From: Symsagittifera roscoffensis
Taxonomy: Eukaryota > Xenacoelomorpha > Acoela > Convolutidae
DNA length: 64,000 bases
Assembly: GCF_963678635.1 (NCBI RefSeq)
Contig: NC_087070.1
Location: forward strand, 6,296,539-6,360,538
Direction: 5' to 3'
Shown: in pieces, positions 43,460 through 55,500 of the stretch
Numbering within the stretch: the first letter of the stretch is position 1
How the letters are laid out: the number at the start of each line of letters is the position of its first letter
The notes under the pieces: model-generated
The model's database searches: none
The model's input: only the letters and a program-made list of their open reading frames with translations
Told to the model about the DNA's origin: nothing
Made by a program: the position numbers and the translations under genes

Positions 43460-43690
43460 CCAGCAGCTCCTAAGACATTCTCGGCAAGACCGAATTCGCT
43501 AATCAATAGTAATGATTTAGCAGGCAAGCGAAAAAGAAACTCCCCTTCCAAGAGACGAGACTCAAATATAGGAGGCCCTTCGACGAGTTACACACCAACG
43601 GGTGGAAATACTTGCAAAAAGAGGAGAACCTTCATCACGAGCTCGAAAGGTTCAAAAATCGACTTTAATAACCTAGATTCTTCTTTAGAG

Positions 43691-44364
43691 TTGGACCTTT
43701 GGGATAAAGTCATTGATGACTACTTGGGCACGGAAGCGGAAACTGTATGTAATACACCGACTGTTAACCTTCATAGTGATTTAGATCAGCCAAGGAGTAC
43801 CGTACAAAGCCAAACAAACACTCAGACAACAATCACTATACCAACGGGCACAAGTGACGACCCAATTCGAGTGGATAGCTCTCCGGAGAAGACAGTGGAG
43901 ACACCAAAGACCCCGATATCCTCAAAACTTCGTGCAAGAAGAAACCCAGGCCCCCGAAATTCTACGGTGATAGGCGGTTTATCTACCAAGTGACGCTCGG
44001 AACGGAGACCATTAGTGCAGTAGACTCCGATGACGAACCGCTAATTACGTTTTCCGGCGCAAAGAGTCCACGACCTAATTTAACGCATAGTACGACGTCC
44101 CCCTCGGATTATCTTACACCCATTGATGAGATCCCACGTCATACGACTCTGGTTGCTGAAACCACACAAGATCAATTCTCAACACCCTCCTCTCAGGCGA
44201 CAAGTACCGCATGGGTATTGCCACCATTGGTAGAAGTTACCAGTAATACCCAGGATGATGATGGCAGTGACATATCCTCGGGCATTGACACCGATGTAAG
44301 AAGAGAGGCAGATAACTTCCATGTTAGATACAACACTACGGTCTTAAACTCTGAAAACTGTTAA
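43691..44364 (+). mobile_element. Element C post-integrase open frames
   Basis: Two adjoining open frames (43691-43993, 43990-44364) encode threonine/serine/proline-rich, acidic protein with SDDPIRVDSSPEKTVETPK, KLRARRNPGPRNS and VDSDDEPLITFSGAK. They occupy the place of the third ORF in A and B and have similar composition, but lack the MGxVMIxNIQ ending. No membrane segment or signal peptide. Function unknown. Confidence 0.6.
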
Positions 44365-44734
44365 ACTATGGTAACATGATATCGTATGTATTTGCTTTAG
44401 CTTTTATCCATTGGATAACCCAAAATTTTTTTTTATTACCTAGTTAGTGATTTAGTTAGTTTGCTTTAATTGTACAATTGCTACATAACCCCAGTTGTAC
44501 ATATCATTTTGTACATTCAGTGTTGATATCTGTGTAAACCTGTAAGTAGCCTGTATATATTACCATATAATCACCTCCATTGTAATATGTACTCTTTGTA
44601 AAAATCCATTGGTGCTAAACGTGGTTACTTTTTGTTTCTTCTTTGGCCCTAGTGGAGCGAGGGGAGATGGAGTATATGTGTGATATTGGCTACACCGATG
44701 AGCGGGCAGATATTAATTTTTGTGCAGTGGGGAA

Positions 44735-44947
44735 TGTTGTGATTCAGAATTTTTAGTATGTTATAACCTTGACCCCTAGTATCTAATTACGTACCAGTCA
44801 ATGTTAACTCTACGAAGTCCAGTGGACTTCGGATCACTAGTTGCTCTTTTTAGACTACAGTCAGTTTTAATTCAACCAATACTTTTATTCTCTTTTAACC
44901 TTAGTTAGATACATTAGTTACCAGTGGTACATCTTAACTCTTTATTA
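44735..44947 (+). repeat. Element C 3' LTR
   Basis: 213 bp, partner of 38433-38645. Preceded by the short purine stretch AGTGGGGAA, a likely polypurine tract. Confidence 0.95.
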
Positions 44948-44952
44948 CTTTA

Positions 44953-45345
44953 ATTGATTTTTTTTACTTCAAGTACTTTTCAAATTATCATGATTTCGAG
45001 TTTTATAGTCAGTATAACAATTTTTAAAATTTTTGATTATTGATTCTCCTCAAAAACACGATGATTTTTACTCGGGTAAAACAATTCTTTATAATTACGC
45101 TATTGTCAGCAGTATCGCTCGCTTTACTCGCTAGAAATTAGACGGAAAATCAAAATTTTCAAACCGGTTTTTCTTGACACAGGTCATTTTTTTTAGGAAA
45201 ATTTTTAAGACGTTCGAATCTCGACTGAAAGGATTTTTAAATGATAGATCACCCAACTCACCTCGATGATTATTTGTGGTTTAAGATTTAGCGAGTAAAC
45301 TTTTAAAAAACTAACACACATGAAATACAAAGTTCCTCCCCATTT
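44953..45345 (+). other. AT-rich spacer between element C and LINE ORFs (also at 51901-52292)
   Basis: No open frame of note. May be the 5' untranslated part of the LINE that follows, or host DNA. Its duplicate at 51901-52292 is nearly identical. Confidence 0.45.
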
Positions 45346-46224
45346 TCATTGATTGAAACAATAATTCAAACTGAGTGGAAAACAAATCAAAAAGAAAAAA
45401 CCTAAAACAAAGTTTCTCCCGATTTTCGATGGAAGGAACCAAAAGAAAAACAAAAAAAGATCCTGCGAAAAAATGGTGTGATTGTAAATATGCAATTCGG
45501 CGGCATCAAGTAGAACTTGAAAAATCTCTTGAATCGCCTGTATCGACAAATATTGTCAGAACATTGGAAAACCTGATAGCTAAAATTACTACTACAGAAC
45601 TTTAAGTTATTTTTTCAACAATTTGAACAATGAATTGAATAAAGGCAATACCGAAAGTTGATGCCATTTAACGTCTCGATAGAGGAAAAAAGCCGACGCA
45701 GCAGAAAAAATATGGTTTCATTAAAATTTCTTAACCATTTTAAGTCCCACCAGAGTGTAATCTTGTGATTCGTTGTACAATTGTTATGCACGTGCCTTGT
45801 TAAGCAAGAAGAAAAAACAACAACCACTGCAACATCGACAACTGAGCGGACATTTCATCTCAAGCAGTGCTCGTATTTGGATCAGAGCTCGTGTTTGGAG
45901 CTGAACTCGTGAGTTTGGAGCAGAGCACGTGTTCGGAGTACAACTTATTTGTGGATTGGTGCTCTTGTTGTATGGAGAGCCGGTGCTTGGAGCTCGTGTG
46001 TGTTTGGTACAGAGCGGGTGCTTGGAACTCGTGTTTGGAGAGGAACTCGTTTCTGGAGCAGAGTGGCCCTTGCTCGGGAAGAGTTCGAGTTTGGTTCGAG
46101 GAACGCTCGTGATATCATGAGGCGGACTCAGAGAATTATCAAACGGCCTAGTTATCTGGAGTATAATTCTGATTCGCACCTCAGTGTTTCCAATACCAGC
46201 GGGTTTGAAGTGGAAGACTTGTTA
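45346..46224 (+). mobile_element. LINE-like retroelement, 5' fragment (duplicate copy)
   Basis: Same as 52293-53171: a small open frame around 45429-45605 (MEGTKRKTKKDPAKKWCDCK ...), a spacer, a run of imperfect GGAGC(A)GAGCTCGTG-type repeats at about 45865-46060, and the first codons of the main ORF (MRRTQRIIKRPSYLEYNSD). The element stops at the duplication joint, so this is only the 5' end. Confidence 0.7.
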
Positions 46225-49200
46225 CTGCGACTTACAACGTAGACTACTTTCGGAAACTCTCAATCCATTGGATGCACTAAACCAAGCAATCATTGACGAA
46301 AAAGGCTACTATAACCACCTCAAATTAACCAATATGACTAGATCCTTCAACACGACAGGAAATAGTGGGAGAGTGTATAAAAACTTCAACAACGTAAAAA
46401 AGGAACCAAGCTTGAACATAGAAAGATCAAATACTTGTATGAAATGCGTGAATGCGTTTACCAAGGGTCATCTGAATGTGTGTCCGGCGAAAGAAATTGT
46501 GTGTAATATTTGTAAATATAAAAGACCTTTCGGAAAACTTTGTAAATCGAAAGGAAGAAAACCCGCTGTAAATATTGTAGATGAAGCTGTAAATAGTCAG
46601 AATTGTTCATATTCCCCAGAAGACCTTCAGGTAAGGAGCGAAGAAATTTTTTGCGGAGTGATTAACGCTTGGACTGAAGAGGGGATAAGCGATAATGATG
46701 ACTATTCCGTTCTCAACATCAGAACAATCTACGATACCAATGGTTTGGAAACCAAGAAACTTGTCAACATCGGTTTGGGAGACGATGCAATAGTCAACTT
46801 GAACATTCCAGTGGATTCGGCAAGCCCAGTGAGCTTCCTGAAACAAAATGTACTTCACGAATTGAAGTTGAGAAACCCACATTTGAAGATACAGCCAGTT
46901 GAGAAGAAAACGAGAGAACTATATTGCGGATGCACCAACGACACAATCAACATCATCGGGAAAGTGGTAGTGAAATTACAATCCGATGGATGGATCGCGG
47001 ACGAAACCCCATTTTTTATCACTTCTGGACACGAGAGGAACATCCTGGGAAACGACAATCTCCCGAGAATTGGAATAGAGATAGCCCAACGACAGCCTCT
47101 ACTACCCGTCAACAACATATCACGCCCAGAGTTGTGTAAGTTAAATAACTATTCAGACACGACCCTTAATCTGTATCATAAGTACAAAAGGTTATTTAAC
47201 AGAGTGGGAAAAATACCATTGGACAGAAAAGTTACTCATTTCCACTCCCCATTCAAACCTATCCAAACCAAAGGTAGAAGAGTTCCCCTTCATCTACTCA
47301 ATAACATAAAAACGGAACTAAATAGAATGGAAAAAGAGGGGCATATCGTAAAGTTAAACAAATGCGATGAAGATTGTTTTATAAGTCCAATAGTGATTAC
47401 AAGAAAAAAAGACGGTAGCATCAAGTTGGCATTAGATTCGAAACTATTAAATAATCAGATATTCAAGAACAAGTATCAAATGCCAAACATACATGAACTG
47501 ATCGATAATATTGCACTCCAACTGTCAAGCAAAGAGTCAGGGGAAGTTTGGTTTAGTAGTCTAGATCTAAAGAACGCGTACAGCCAACTACAATTATGCA
47601 CAGACACTAGCAAACAGTGTAATTTTAGTATCGTGGGGGGGGGGGGGGGAACCACTGGAACCCATAGGTTTTTAACTGGATTTTACGGATTGGGCGATAT
47701 GCCAAACGAATTCCAGAGGGTGATGTATTCCTTATTGAAAGATATTCCTTTTACCAATTGTTATATTGACGACATTTTAATAGCCTCGAAAGGTTCATTA
47801 AATGAACACAAAGCGATACTAACAAACATTTTAAACATTTTGGACAACAAGAATATGGCGGTAAAATGGTAGAAATGTGCATTCTTCCAAAAAGAAATCG
47901 AGTGGCTAGGTTTCAAGATATCAAACTTGGGCGTGAAACCATTGGTGGGAAAGTCAGATTCGATTAAAAACCTACCAAACCCCAAAAATATATCTGAACT
48001 TAGGTCTTTCTTTGGGTCGATCAATCAGTACATGAAATTCGTCCCGAATTTGTCTTCCCTAAGTTCTCCCCTACGACCACTTCTCGTAAAGAAATCAGTC
48101 TACCAATGGAATGATGAACATACTAAAGCGTTTGAAGAATTAAAACAACAGATAGTGAACATAACAGAGAATAATCATTTTGACATAAAAAGGATGTCAA
48201 GACTAAAGACAGACGCCTCTCATATAGGCTTAGGAGCTACCCTAGAACAATGGGATGGGGAAAATTGGGTAACAATAGCATTCGTCTCCCGATTTTTAAA
48301 CAACCACGAAAGTAAATATTCGACAAACGAACTTGAATTGTTGGGAGTAGTCTGGGCTACAGAACACTTTAAAAATTACTTGTATGGTGCTGAATTTGAA
48401 ATTGTAACGGACCATAAAGCATTGTTATCAGCATTAAATGCAAATCAGGGTAACAAAACTATGCATAGCAGATTAACCCGTTGGGTAAACCGACTTTTAC
48501 CATTTAATTTCAAGATCAAGCCCATGCCGGGAAAAGAAATGGGATTTACAGATTTATTGTCGAGACTACCTTCAGGAAAAGCACTCCCAACATCACACTA
48601 TGATAGCGAATTTGTAGTGGCTACAGTACAAAAGATTGTAGAAAACCTCTCTGTAAATAGCGATTGTAAAAAGAATAATTGTAAAAAGAACGAAGTGTAT
48701 AATCCATTAGATGTAAATACGATCAGTAACTTGGATTGTAATAATCCAATAGGCGGAAAGAAAGAATTATCGCTAAGCATCCAACGGTCGTTCTTCTCGA
48801 ATATTCTGAATTACGTAAACGACACTATCAGAATTTGTAATTCCAATCACTCGCGTTCAGAGTCTTGCACAAGCGGTTCTGTTTCATTCAAAATTTGACT
48901 TCAATTACTTTCACTTATCAGACAAAACTTTTTTATTCTTTCTTGCCCAATCAGTACTATTAATCAATCAGTCAATAAATTCAGATAAAAAAAACAGTTA
49001 CAAGAATTTATTACATCGGTCAACTTGTTAAAAATTTCCCTCAGGGCAGAAAAGAAAGGAATCTTTTTTAATTTTAATAACGATATAATGTCAGACTTAC
49101 ACAAGAAATTACTGGCCAAGTACACGGGAGATCTCAGATTGCCTGACAACCCGTTATCACTCTCAGATCATTGCTCAAATAAGCTTATTAAACTCATGAC

Positions 49201-51895
49201 GGACGAAGATAAAATCCTCAAGGAGGTAAAGAAGGCGGTACAGGAAGGCAAACCATTGGACAAATTCGGAGCCTACTTAAAGAACTTCCAGAGGGACATT
49301 CACGTGAAAGAAGGACTGTTATTTAACGATAACAAACTGATAGTGCCGGCTGCATTAAGATCACCATTCCTGTCCTTTCTTCACGAGACTCACCCAGGAC
49401 AGTTCGGGATGAAAGCCCTGGCAGAAAACATCTGGTGGCCACACCTATACAGAGAGATCTACCATCACGGAAAGAATTGCACTCAGTGTATAATGGCCGG
49501 TAAGAACCTAAAAGTGTTACTAGGGACGAACAAGACTGAGAAATTACCGATTCTGACCGAACCAAATGAAGAAGTAGATTTAGACTTTGCTGGCCCATTG
49601 GACAAGAGTTGGTGTAACTCAAAATACCTTTTGTTATGTATTGATCGCTTTTCAAAGTTTCCGTCTGCAAAGGTAGTGAACAATACCTCGGCTTCTTCAA
49701 TTTTAACCTCCATGACAGATTACTGCCACCTTCACGGATTTCCAAAGTCCATTAGAGCTGACCATGGGTCAAGTTTTACTTCGTTTGATTTTAGAAACTT
49801 CTGCGAGAAGAACAACATTAATTTAATCCTATGTACGGTCGGTGATCATCGATCCAACGGAGTAGTAGAAAGACTCATTTACATATTCAAAGCTAAGCTA
49901 CTGGCAATGTCGTTCAACGATCCAAAACCATCCTTAAATACGGCAATTGATAAAATTATTTGGAATATACGTTCGATGAAACACTCATCCATTGGATGCT
50001 CTCCTTTCTCAAAACATTTTAATAGATATCCCAATACGTTCTGGAAATCTTTGGTCTCTCACGCAATTAGTTTAGACAAGGGGAAATCAATCCTAACAAA
50101 GGACAGAGCACAAGACTGGGGGGCTGACGACGGGTTCGAAGATGGCTATCTGGAAGACAGAGCAATAGATGAAAGAGGGTACGAGAGCGACCCTGCTGAC
50201 AAAGTAGATAGAAATCTCCAGCGAGCCCCACTGTCAAATCCTTTCAGCCAAGGAGGTAACTGGTTTAGGAAAACAGTTAACAGGAGGGAAGGCGAACCGT
50301 ATTTTAAACCAGTGGGGAGTAAACCTCTGTCAGACACGAAACATACGGTCACATTAGACAGCGGACATGTGATAAGAAAATCTGACTTAGCTTTTAACAA
50401 AATCTAACCAGCAGCTCCTAAGACATTCTCGGCAAGACCGAATTCGCTAATCAATAGTAATGATTTAGCAGGCAAGCGAAAAAGAAACTCCCCTTCCAAG
50501 AGACGAGACTCAAATATAGGAGGCCCTTCGACGAGTTACACACCAACGGGTGGAAATACTTGCAAAAAGAGGAGAACCTTCATCACGAGCTCGAAAGGTT
50601 CAAAAATCGACTTTAATAACCTAGATTCTTCTTTAGAGTTGGACCTTTGGGATAAAGTCATTGATGACTACTTGGGCACGGAAGCGGAAACTGTATGTAA
50701 TACACCGACTGTTAACCTTCATAGTGATTTAGATCAGCCAAGGAGTACCGTACAAAGCCAAACAAACACTCAGACAACAATCACTATACCAACGGGCACA
50801 AGTGACGACCCAATTCGAGTGGATAGCTCTCCGGAGAAGACAGTGGAGACACCAAAGACCCCGATATCCTCAAAACTTCGTGCAAGAAGAAACCCAGGCC
50901 CCCGAAATTCTACGGTGATAGGCGGTTTATCTACCAAGTGACGCTCGGAACGGAGACCATTAGTGCAGTAGACTCCGATGACGAACCGCTAATTACGTTT
51001 TCCGGCGCAAAGAGTCCACGACCTAACTTAACGCATAGTACGACGTCCCCCTCGGATTATCTTACACCCATTGATGAGATCCCACGTCATACGACTCTGG
51101 TTGCTGAAACCACACAAGATCAATTCTCAACACCCTCCTCTCAGGCGACAAGGACCGCATGGGTATTGCCACCATTGGTAGAAGTTACCAGTAATACCCA
51201 GGATGATGATGGCAGTGACATATCCTCGGGCATTGACACCGATGTAAGAAGAGAGGCAGATAACTTCCATGTTAGATACAACACTACGGTCTTAAACTCT
51301 GAAAACTGTTAAACTATGGTAACATGATATCGTATGTATTTGCTTTAGCTTTTATCCATTGGATAACCCAAAATTTTTTTTTATTACCTAGTTAGTGATT
51401 TAGTTAGTTTGCTTTAATTGTACAAATGCTACATAACCCCAGTTGTACATATCATTTTGTACATTCAGTGTTGATATCTGTGTAAACCTGTAAGTAGCCT
51501 GTATATATTACCATATAATCACCTCCATTGTAATATGTACTCTTTGTAAAAATCCATTGGTGCTAAACGTGGTTACTTTTTGTTTCTTCTTTGGCCCTAG
51601 TGGAGCGAGGGGAGATGGAGTATATGTGTGATATTGGCTACACCGATGAGCGGGCAGATATTAATTTTTGTGCAGTGGGGAATGTTGTGATTCAGAATTT
51701 TTAGTATGTTATAACCTTGACCCCTAGTATCTAATTACGTACCAGTCAATGTTAACTCTACGAAGTCCAGTGGACTTCGGATCACTAGTTGCTCTTTTTA
51801 GACTACAGTCAGTTTTAATTCAACCAATACTTTTATTCTCTTTTAACCTTAGTTAGATACATTAGTTACCAGTGGTACATCTTAACTCTTTATTA
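46225..51895 (+). mobile_element. Element C second copy within the duplication (fossil, partial)
   Basis: Same parts and order as 39284-44947: end of gag with fingers (about 46430-46560), protease (about 46810), RT, RNase H (about 48200), integrase (about 49350-50000), tail motif, extra frames and 3' LTR. Differs slightly from the first copy, including a length change in a G run. Lacks a 5' LTR and is broken. Confidence 0.92.
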
Positions 51896-53171
51896 CTTTA
51901 ATTGATTTTTTTTACTTCAAGTACTTTTCAAATTATCATGATTTCGAGTTTTATAGTTAGTATTACAATTTTTAAAATTTTTGATTATTGATTCTCCTCA
52001 AAAACACGATGATTTTTACTCGGGTAAAACAATTCTTTATAATTACGCTATTGTCAGCAGTATCGCTCGCTTTACTCGCTAGAAATTAGACGGAAAATCA
52101 AAATTTTCAAACCGGTTTTTCTTGACACAGGTCATTTTTTTAGGAAAATTTTTAAGACGTTCGAATCTCGACTGAAAGGATTTTTAAATGATAGATCACC
52201 CAACTCACCTCGATGATTATTTGTGGTTTAAGATTTAGCGAGTAAACTTTTAAAAAACTAACACACATGAAATACAAAGTTCCTCCCCATTTTCATTGAT
52301 TGAAACAATAATTCAAACTGAGTGGAAAACAAATCAAAAAGAAAAAACCTAAAACAAAGTTTCTCCCGATTTTCGATGGAAGGAACCAAAAGAAAAACAA
52401 AAAAAGATCCTGCGAAAAAATGGTGTGATTGTAAATATGCAATTCGGCGGCATCAAGTAGAACTTGAAAAATCTCTTGAATCGCCTGTATCGACAAATAT
52501 TGTCAGAACATTGGAAAACCTGATAGCTAAAATTACTACTACAGAACTTTAAGTTATTTTTTCAACAATTTGAACAATGAATTGAATAAAGGCAATACCG
52601 AAAGTTGATGCCATTTAACGTCTCGATAGAGGAAAAAAGCCGACGCAGCAGAAAAAATATGGTTTCATTAAAATTTCTTAACCATTTTAAGTCCCACCAG
52701 AGTGTAATCTTGTGATTCGTTGTACAATTGTTATGCACGTGCCTTGTTAAGCAAGAAGAAAAAACAACAACCACTGCAACATCGACAACTGAGCGGACAT
52801 TTCATCTCAAGCAGTGCTCGTATTTGGATCAGAGCTCGTGTTTGGAGCTGAACTCGTGAGTTTGGAGCAGAGCACGTGTTCGGAGTACAACTTATTTGTG
52901 GATTGGTGCTCTTGTTGTATGGAGAGCCGGTGCTTGGAGCTCGTGTGTGTTTGGTACAGAGCGGGTGCTTGGAACTCGTGTTTGGAGAGGAACTCGTTTC
53001 TGGAGCAGAGTGGCCCTTGCTCGGGAAGAGTTCGAGTTTGGTTCGAGGAACGCTCGTGATATCATGAGGCGGACTCAGAGAATTATCAAACGGCCTAGTT
53101 ATCTGGAGTATAATTCTGATTCGCACCTCAGTGTTTCCAATACCAGCGGGTTTGAAGTGGAAGACTTGTTA
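46225..53171 (+). repeat. 6.94-kb tandem duplication, unit 2
   Basis: Contains a second copy of element C from mid-gag to its 3' LTR (51683-51895), the same CTTTA and host flank, and the same LINE 5' part. The 3' LTR copies at 44735 and 51683 look identical. Because it starts inside gag without a 5' LTR, this is a duplicate and not a separate insertion. Confidence 0.93.
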
Positions 53172-54107
53172 ATATCACAAGATAACAATGACCGCGTTAA
53201 TGTTACACCGACAAGCAATGGCCGCACAGGATTAACTCACGCCATGCAAGACCTGCAAATAGAAGGTGTGATACCAGAAACTGATCCGAATCTTGAAAGC
53301 CATGACAAAGACATAATGATGGAAGCATTCGGTGCGTCACTTGACAAATCAACTTGTCTTGATCATTCGATTTGGACTGAAAAATGGGTGAAAAGTGTAC
53401 GGTTGCCAAAAAGACTATAAACTTTGCCTAATGGTAACATTGGTAGGAAGTAAGTGGACCTCCAGACACATGAACTGAAGCTTCTTTCTAAAACTGCTGA
53501 TTCCACTTCAGAAAGAGTTCTGGCGATGAGTCGTGTTTTGTTACAAAGAGATCCAATGATCAAAGCATCAAAAGACATTCGAACACTTATTGGACGGCGC
53601 AATGAAGACTGGAAGGAAAACAAATTCGACAAGTTGTTGGCGGAAGCAGTGAGATGTGGCAAAAACAAACATATAAATCAAGATAATTTGGACGACAAAC
53701 ATGTCTCGAAAGTGTTTGCTTCATTTATGATGAAAGGCAAAGTGAGAAGTGCTATGCCGTGGCTCTCGGAGAGAGCAAGCGGGGGTGTGCTTGATACGAT
53801 GCAAGAAGTGAAGAAAGGTGTGACCGTTTTAGAGACTTTGAAGTCAAAGCATCCAGAGCCACACAAGTCACATCTCTCTTCGCGATTGCAAGTGCCAGCT
53901 TTACGCGACTTTGAAGATGTTATAATCAGTTCTGTTTCAATTGAAAAGACGACACGTTCTTTGCAGGGCAGTTCGGGAGCTTCGGGAACAGATTCTGAGC
54001 ATTGGCAGACGGTTTAATTACGTCATGGGGCTCACAGTTCACACTTGAGAGACGAAGTTGCAACTCTCGCCACAAAAATGTGCAATCAAATCTTACCATG
54101 ATCGAAA

Positions 54108-54720
54108 GTGCGAGCACTGGTTTCTGGAAGATTGATTGCGCTTGATAAATGTCCTGGCGTGCGACCTATTGGCATAGGCGAGTGTCTACGGAGAATAATT
54201 TGCAAAAAAGTGGCTGAGTTCACAAAAATTGACCTTGAAGAAACATGTTCGACTGATCAATTAGCTTGTGGGCTGAAAGCTGGCGTTGAAGGTGCAATTC
54301 ATGCGTTCTCTGATGTTTTTGATGACAACAAGGAAGATGGCTGTGGCATGCTGTTGATAGATGCATCAAATGCTTTCAACTCGTTCAATCGTGAAACAGC
54401 GTTGTGGAATGCTCGAATATTGTGGCCTAAATGTTCTAGATTTCTTTTCAATACTTACAGAGGCTTCGCGTCGCTTTTCGTTGCTGGCGCCGATGAAGTG
54501 ATATACAGTAGGGAAGGAACCACACAGGGAGACCCACTGGCAATGTTCTTCTATGGTGTCACTCCTTCCCCTGATTCGGAAGTTAAAGGATCCGAACAAT
54601 GTGTTACAAAGTTGGTATGCTGATGATTCTGCGGCTATACCAAAACTCAAGAAATTGGAGATATGGCTCAAAAAATTGATTGAGGAAGGTCCCGCCTTCG
54701 GTTACTTTCCAGAGCCTTCC
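54108..54720 (+). pseudogene. Reverse transcriptase core of the LINE-like element
   Basis: Reverse transcriptase finger and palm motifs appear in order: [90 protein letters not shown], then, in a neighbouring frame, [18 protein letters not shown] and YADD supply the catalytic aspartates. A frame change separates GTTQGDP from YADD, so the copy cannot make a full enzyme. Confidence 0.75.
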
Positions 54721-54924
54721 AAAAGTTTTCTGGTTGTCGATAAACAATATGCTGAAGAAGCGCATCACATATTTGACAAGTACTGGGATGCATTGAGTGT
54801 CCGGTATAACAAAAACTTGATCGCTTCGCCAACTTTTTGTGATGGTTGCCAGTCACCATTCACCCTACGGCATGCGTTAGATGGCAAAAAAAGGTGGTTT
54901 CTTAACTTAACGGCACAATGAGAT

Positions 54925-55500
54925 TAGGGATGCTGTCGGCGACTTAGCTTCTTTAGTGTGGAAGGATGTACAGAGAGAGCTTGTTATTAGAGAATACAAC
55001 CCGCAAGATGAGACACCCGCATTAATTGCAGATTTGTTTTGTCGTGGAGTTTATGTTAGACAGGGGGGAGCGTCTTTTGATTTTCGTGTCTCTGACACCG
55101 ACGCCATCTCCTATCAGAACAGAAGCCCCATGAGTGTTTTGCATTCAGCAGAGGTTGAGAAAAAGACAAAATATTCAGACGCGTATCAGGAAAGACATAT
55201 GTCTTTCACTCCTCTTGTCGTGTCTGTTGATGGGATGCTTGCTCCAGAATTTGCAAGTTTCCTTCGGAGAATAGGAGAAGCATTATCTACCAAGTGGGAG
55301 AAACCCTATAGTAAAACTATGAACTGGGTGAAGTGCCGGCTGTCGTTTGCCGTGCTCCGTGCTTCCAGTGTGTGCTTCCGAGGCACAAGGACCAAGTGGA
55401 GGAGTCTTGGCTCAGACCATGATTTCTTACCCTTGAGAAATATTTACGGATGTTCTACAATGAAGAGAAATTGGCTAGCTATGTGCAGACTCTGCTAGTA
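54925..55500 (+). pseudogene. C-terminal nuclease-like part of the LINE-like element
   Basis: Open for about 180 residues: LVWKDVQRELVIREYNPQD, ALIADLFCRGVYVRQGGASF, DFRVSDTDAISYQNRSPM, EVEKKTKYSDAYQERHMSFT, PLVVSVDGMLAPEFASFLRR and FRGTRTKWRSLGS. The D...D...ExxKK spacing with a preceding CX2C-H cluster fits the restriction-like endonuclease of early-branching LINEs. The last finger cysteine appears lost (HALDGK where HALDC is expected). Confidence 0.55.

Larger units (their letters stand above)
38433..44947 (+). mobile_element. Ty3/gypsy LTR retrotransposon, element C (fossil)
   Basis: 6.5 kb with 213-bp LTRs (TGTT...TTA) and a CTTTA target duplication (38428-38432 and 44948-44952). Gag, protease, RT, RNase H, integrase, tail motif and extra ORFs are present. 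It is more diverged from A and B than they are from each other, yet shares the primer site and the gag start. LTRs differ at about 5 of 213 positions (about 2%). The copy is broken, with about two coding breaks. From 39284 on it is repeated in tandem at 46225. Confidence 0.95.
39284..46224 (+). repeat. 6.94-kb tandem duplication, unit 1
   Basis: Runs from inside element C gag, through its 3' LTR and the CTTTA target site, to about 0.9 kb into the neighbouring LINE. It recurs directly as unit 2 with a difference every few hundred bases. The joint (GACTTGTTA then CTGCGACTT) lies in unrelated sequences with at most one shared base, so LTR-LTR recombination did not make it. Confidence 0.93.

Noticed and set aside
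46184-47872. A 562-codon frame that looks like a LINE-gypsy fusion gene
   Set aside because: It spans the joint of the 6.94-kb tandem duplication, so the fusion is a by-product of that joint.
46225-51895. Second element C copy as an independent insertion
   Set aside because: It lacks a 5' LTR, starts in mid-gag and shares the same 3' flank and target site as the first copy; it is a duplicate.
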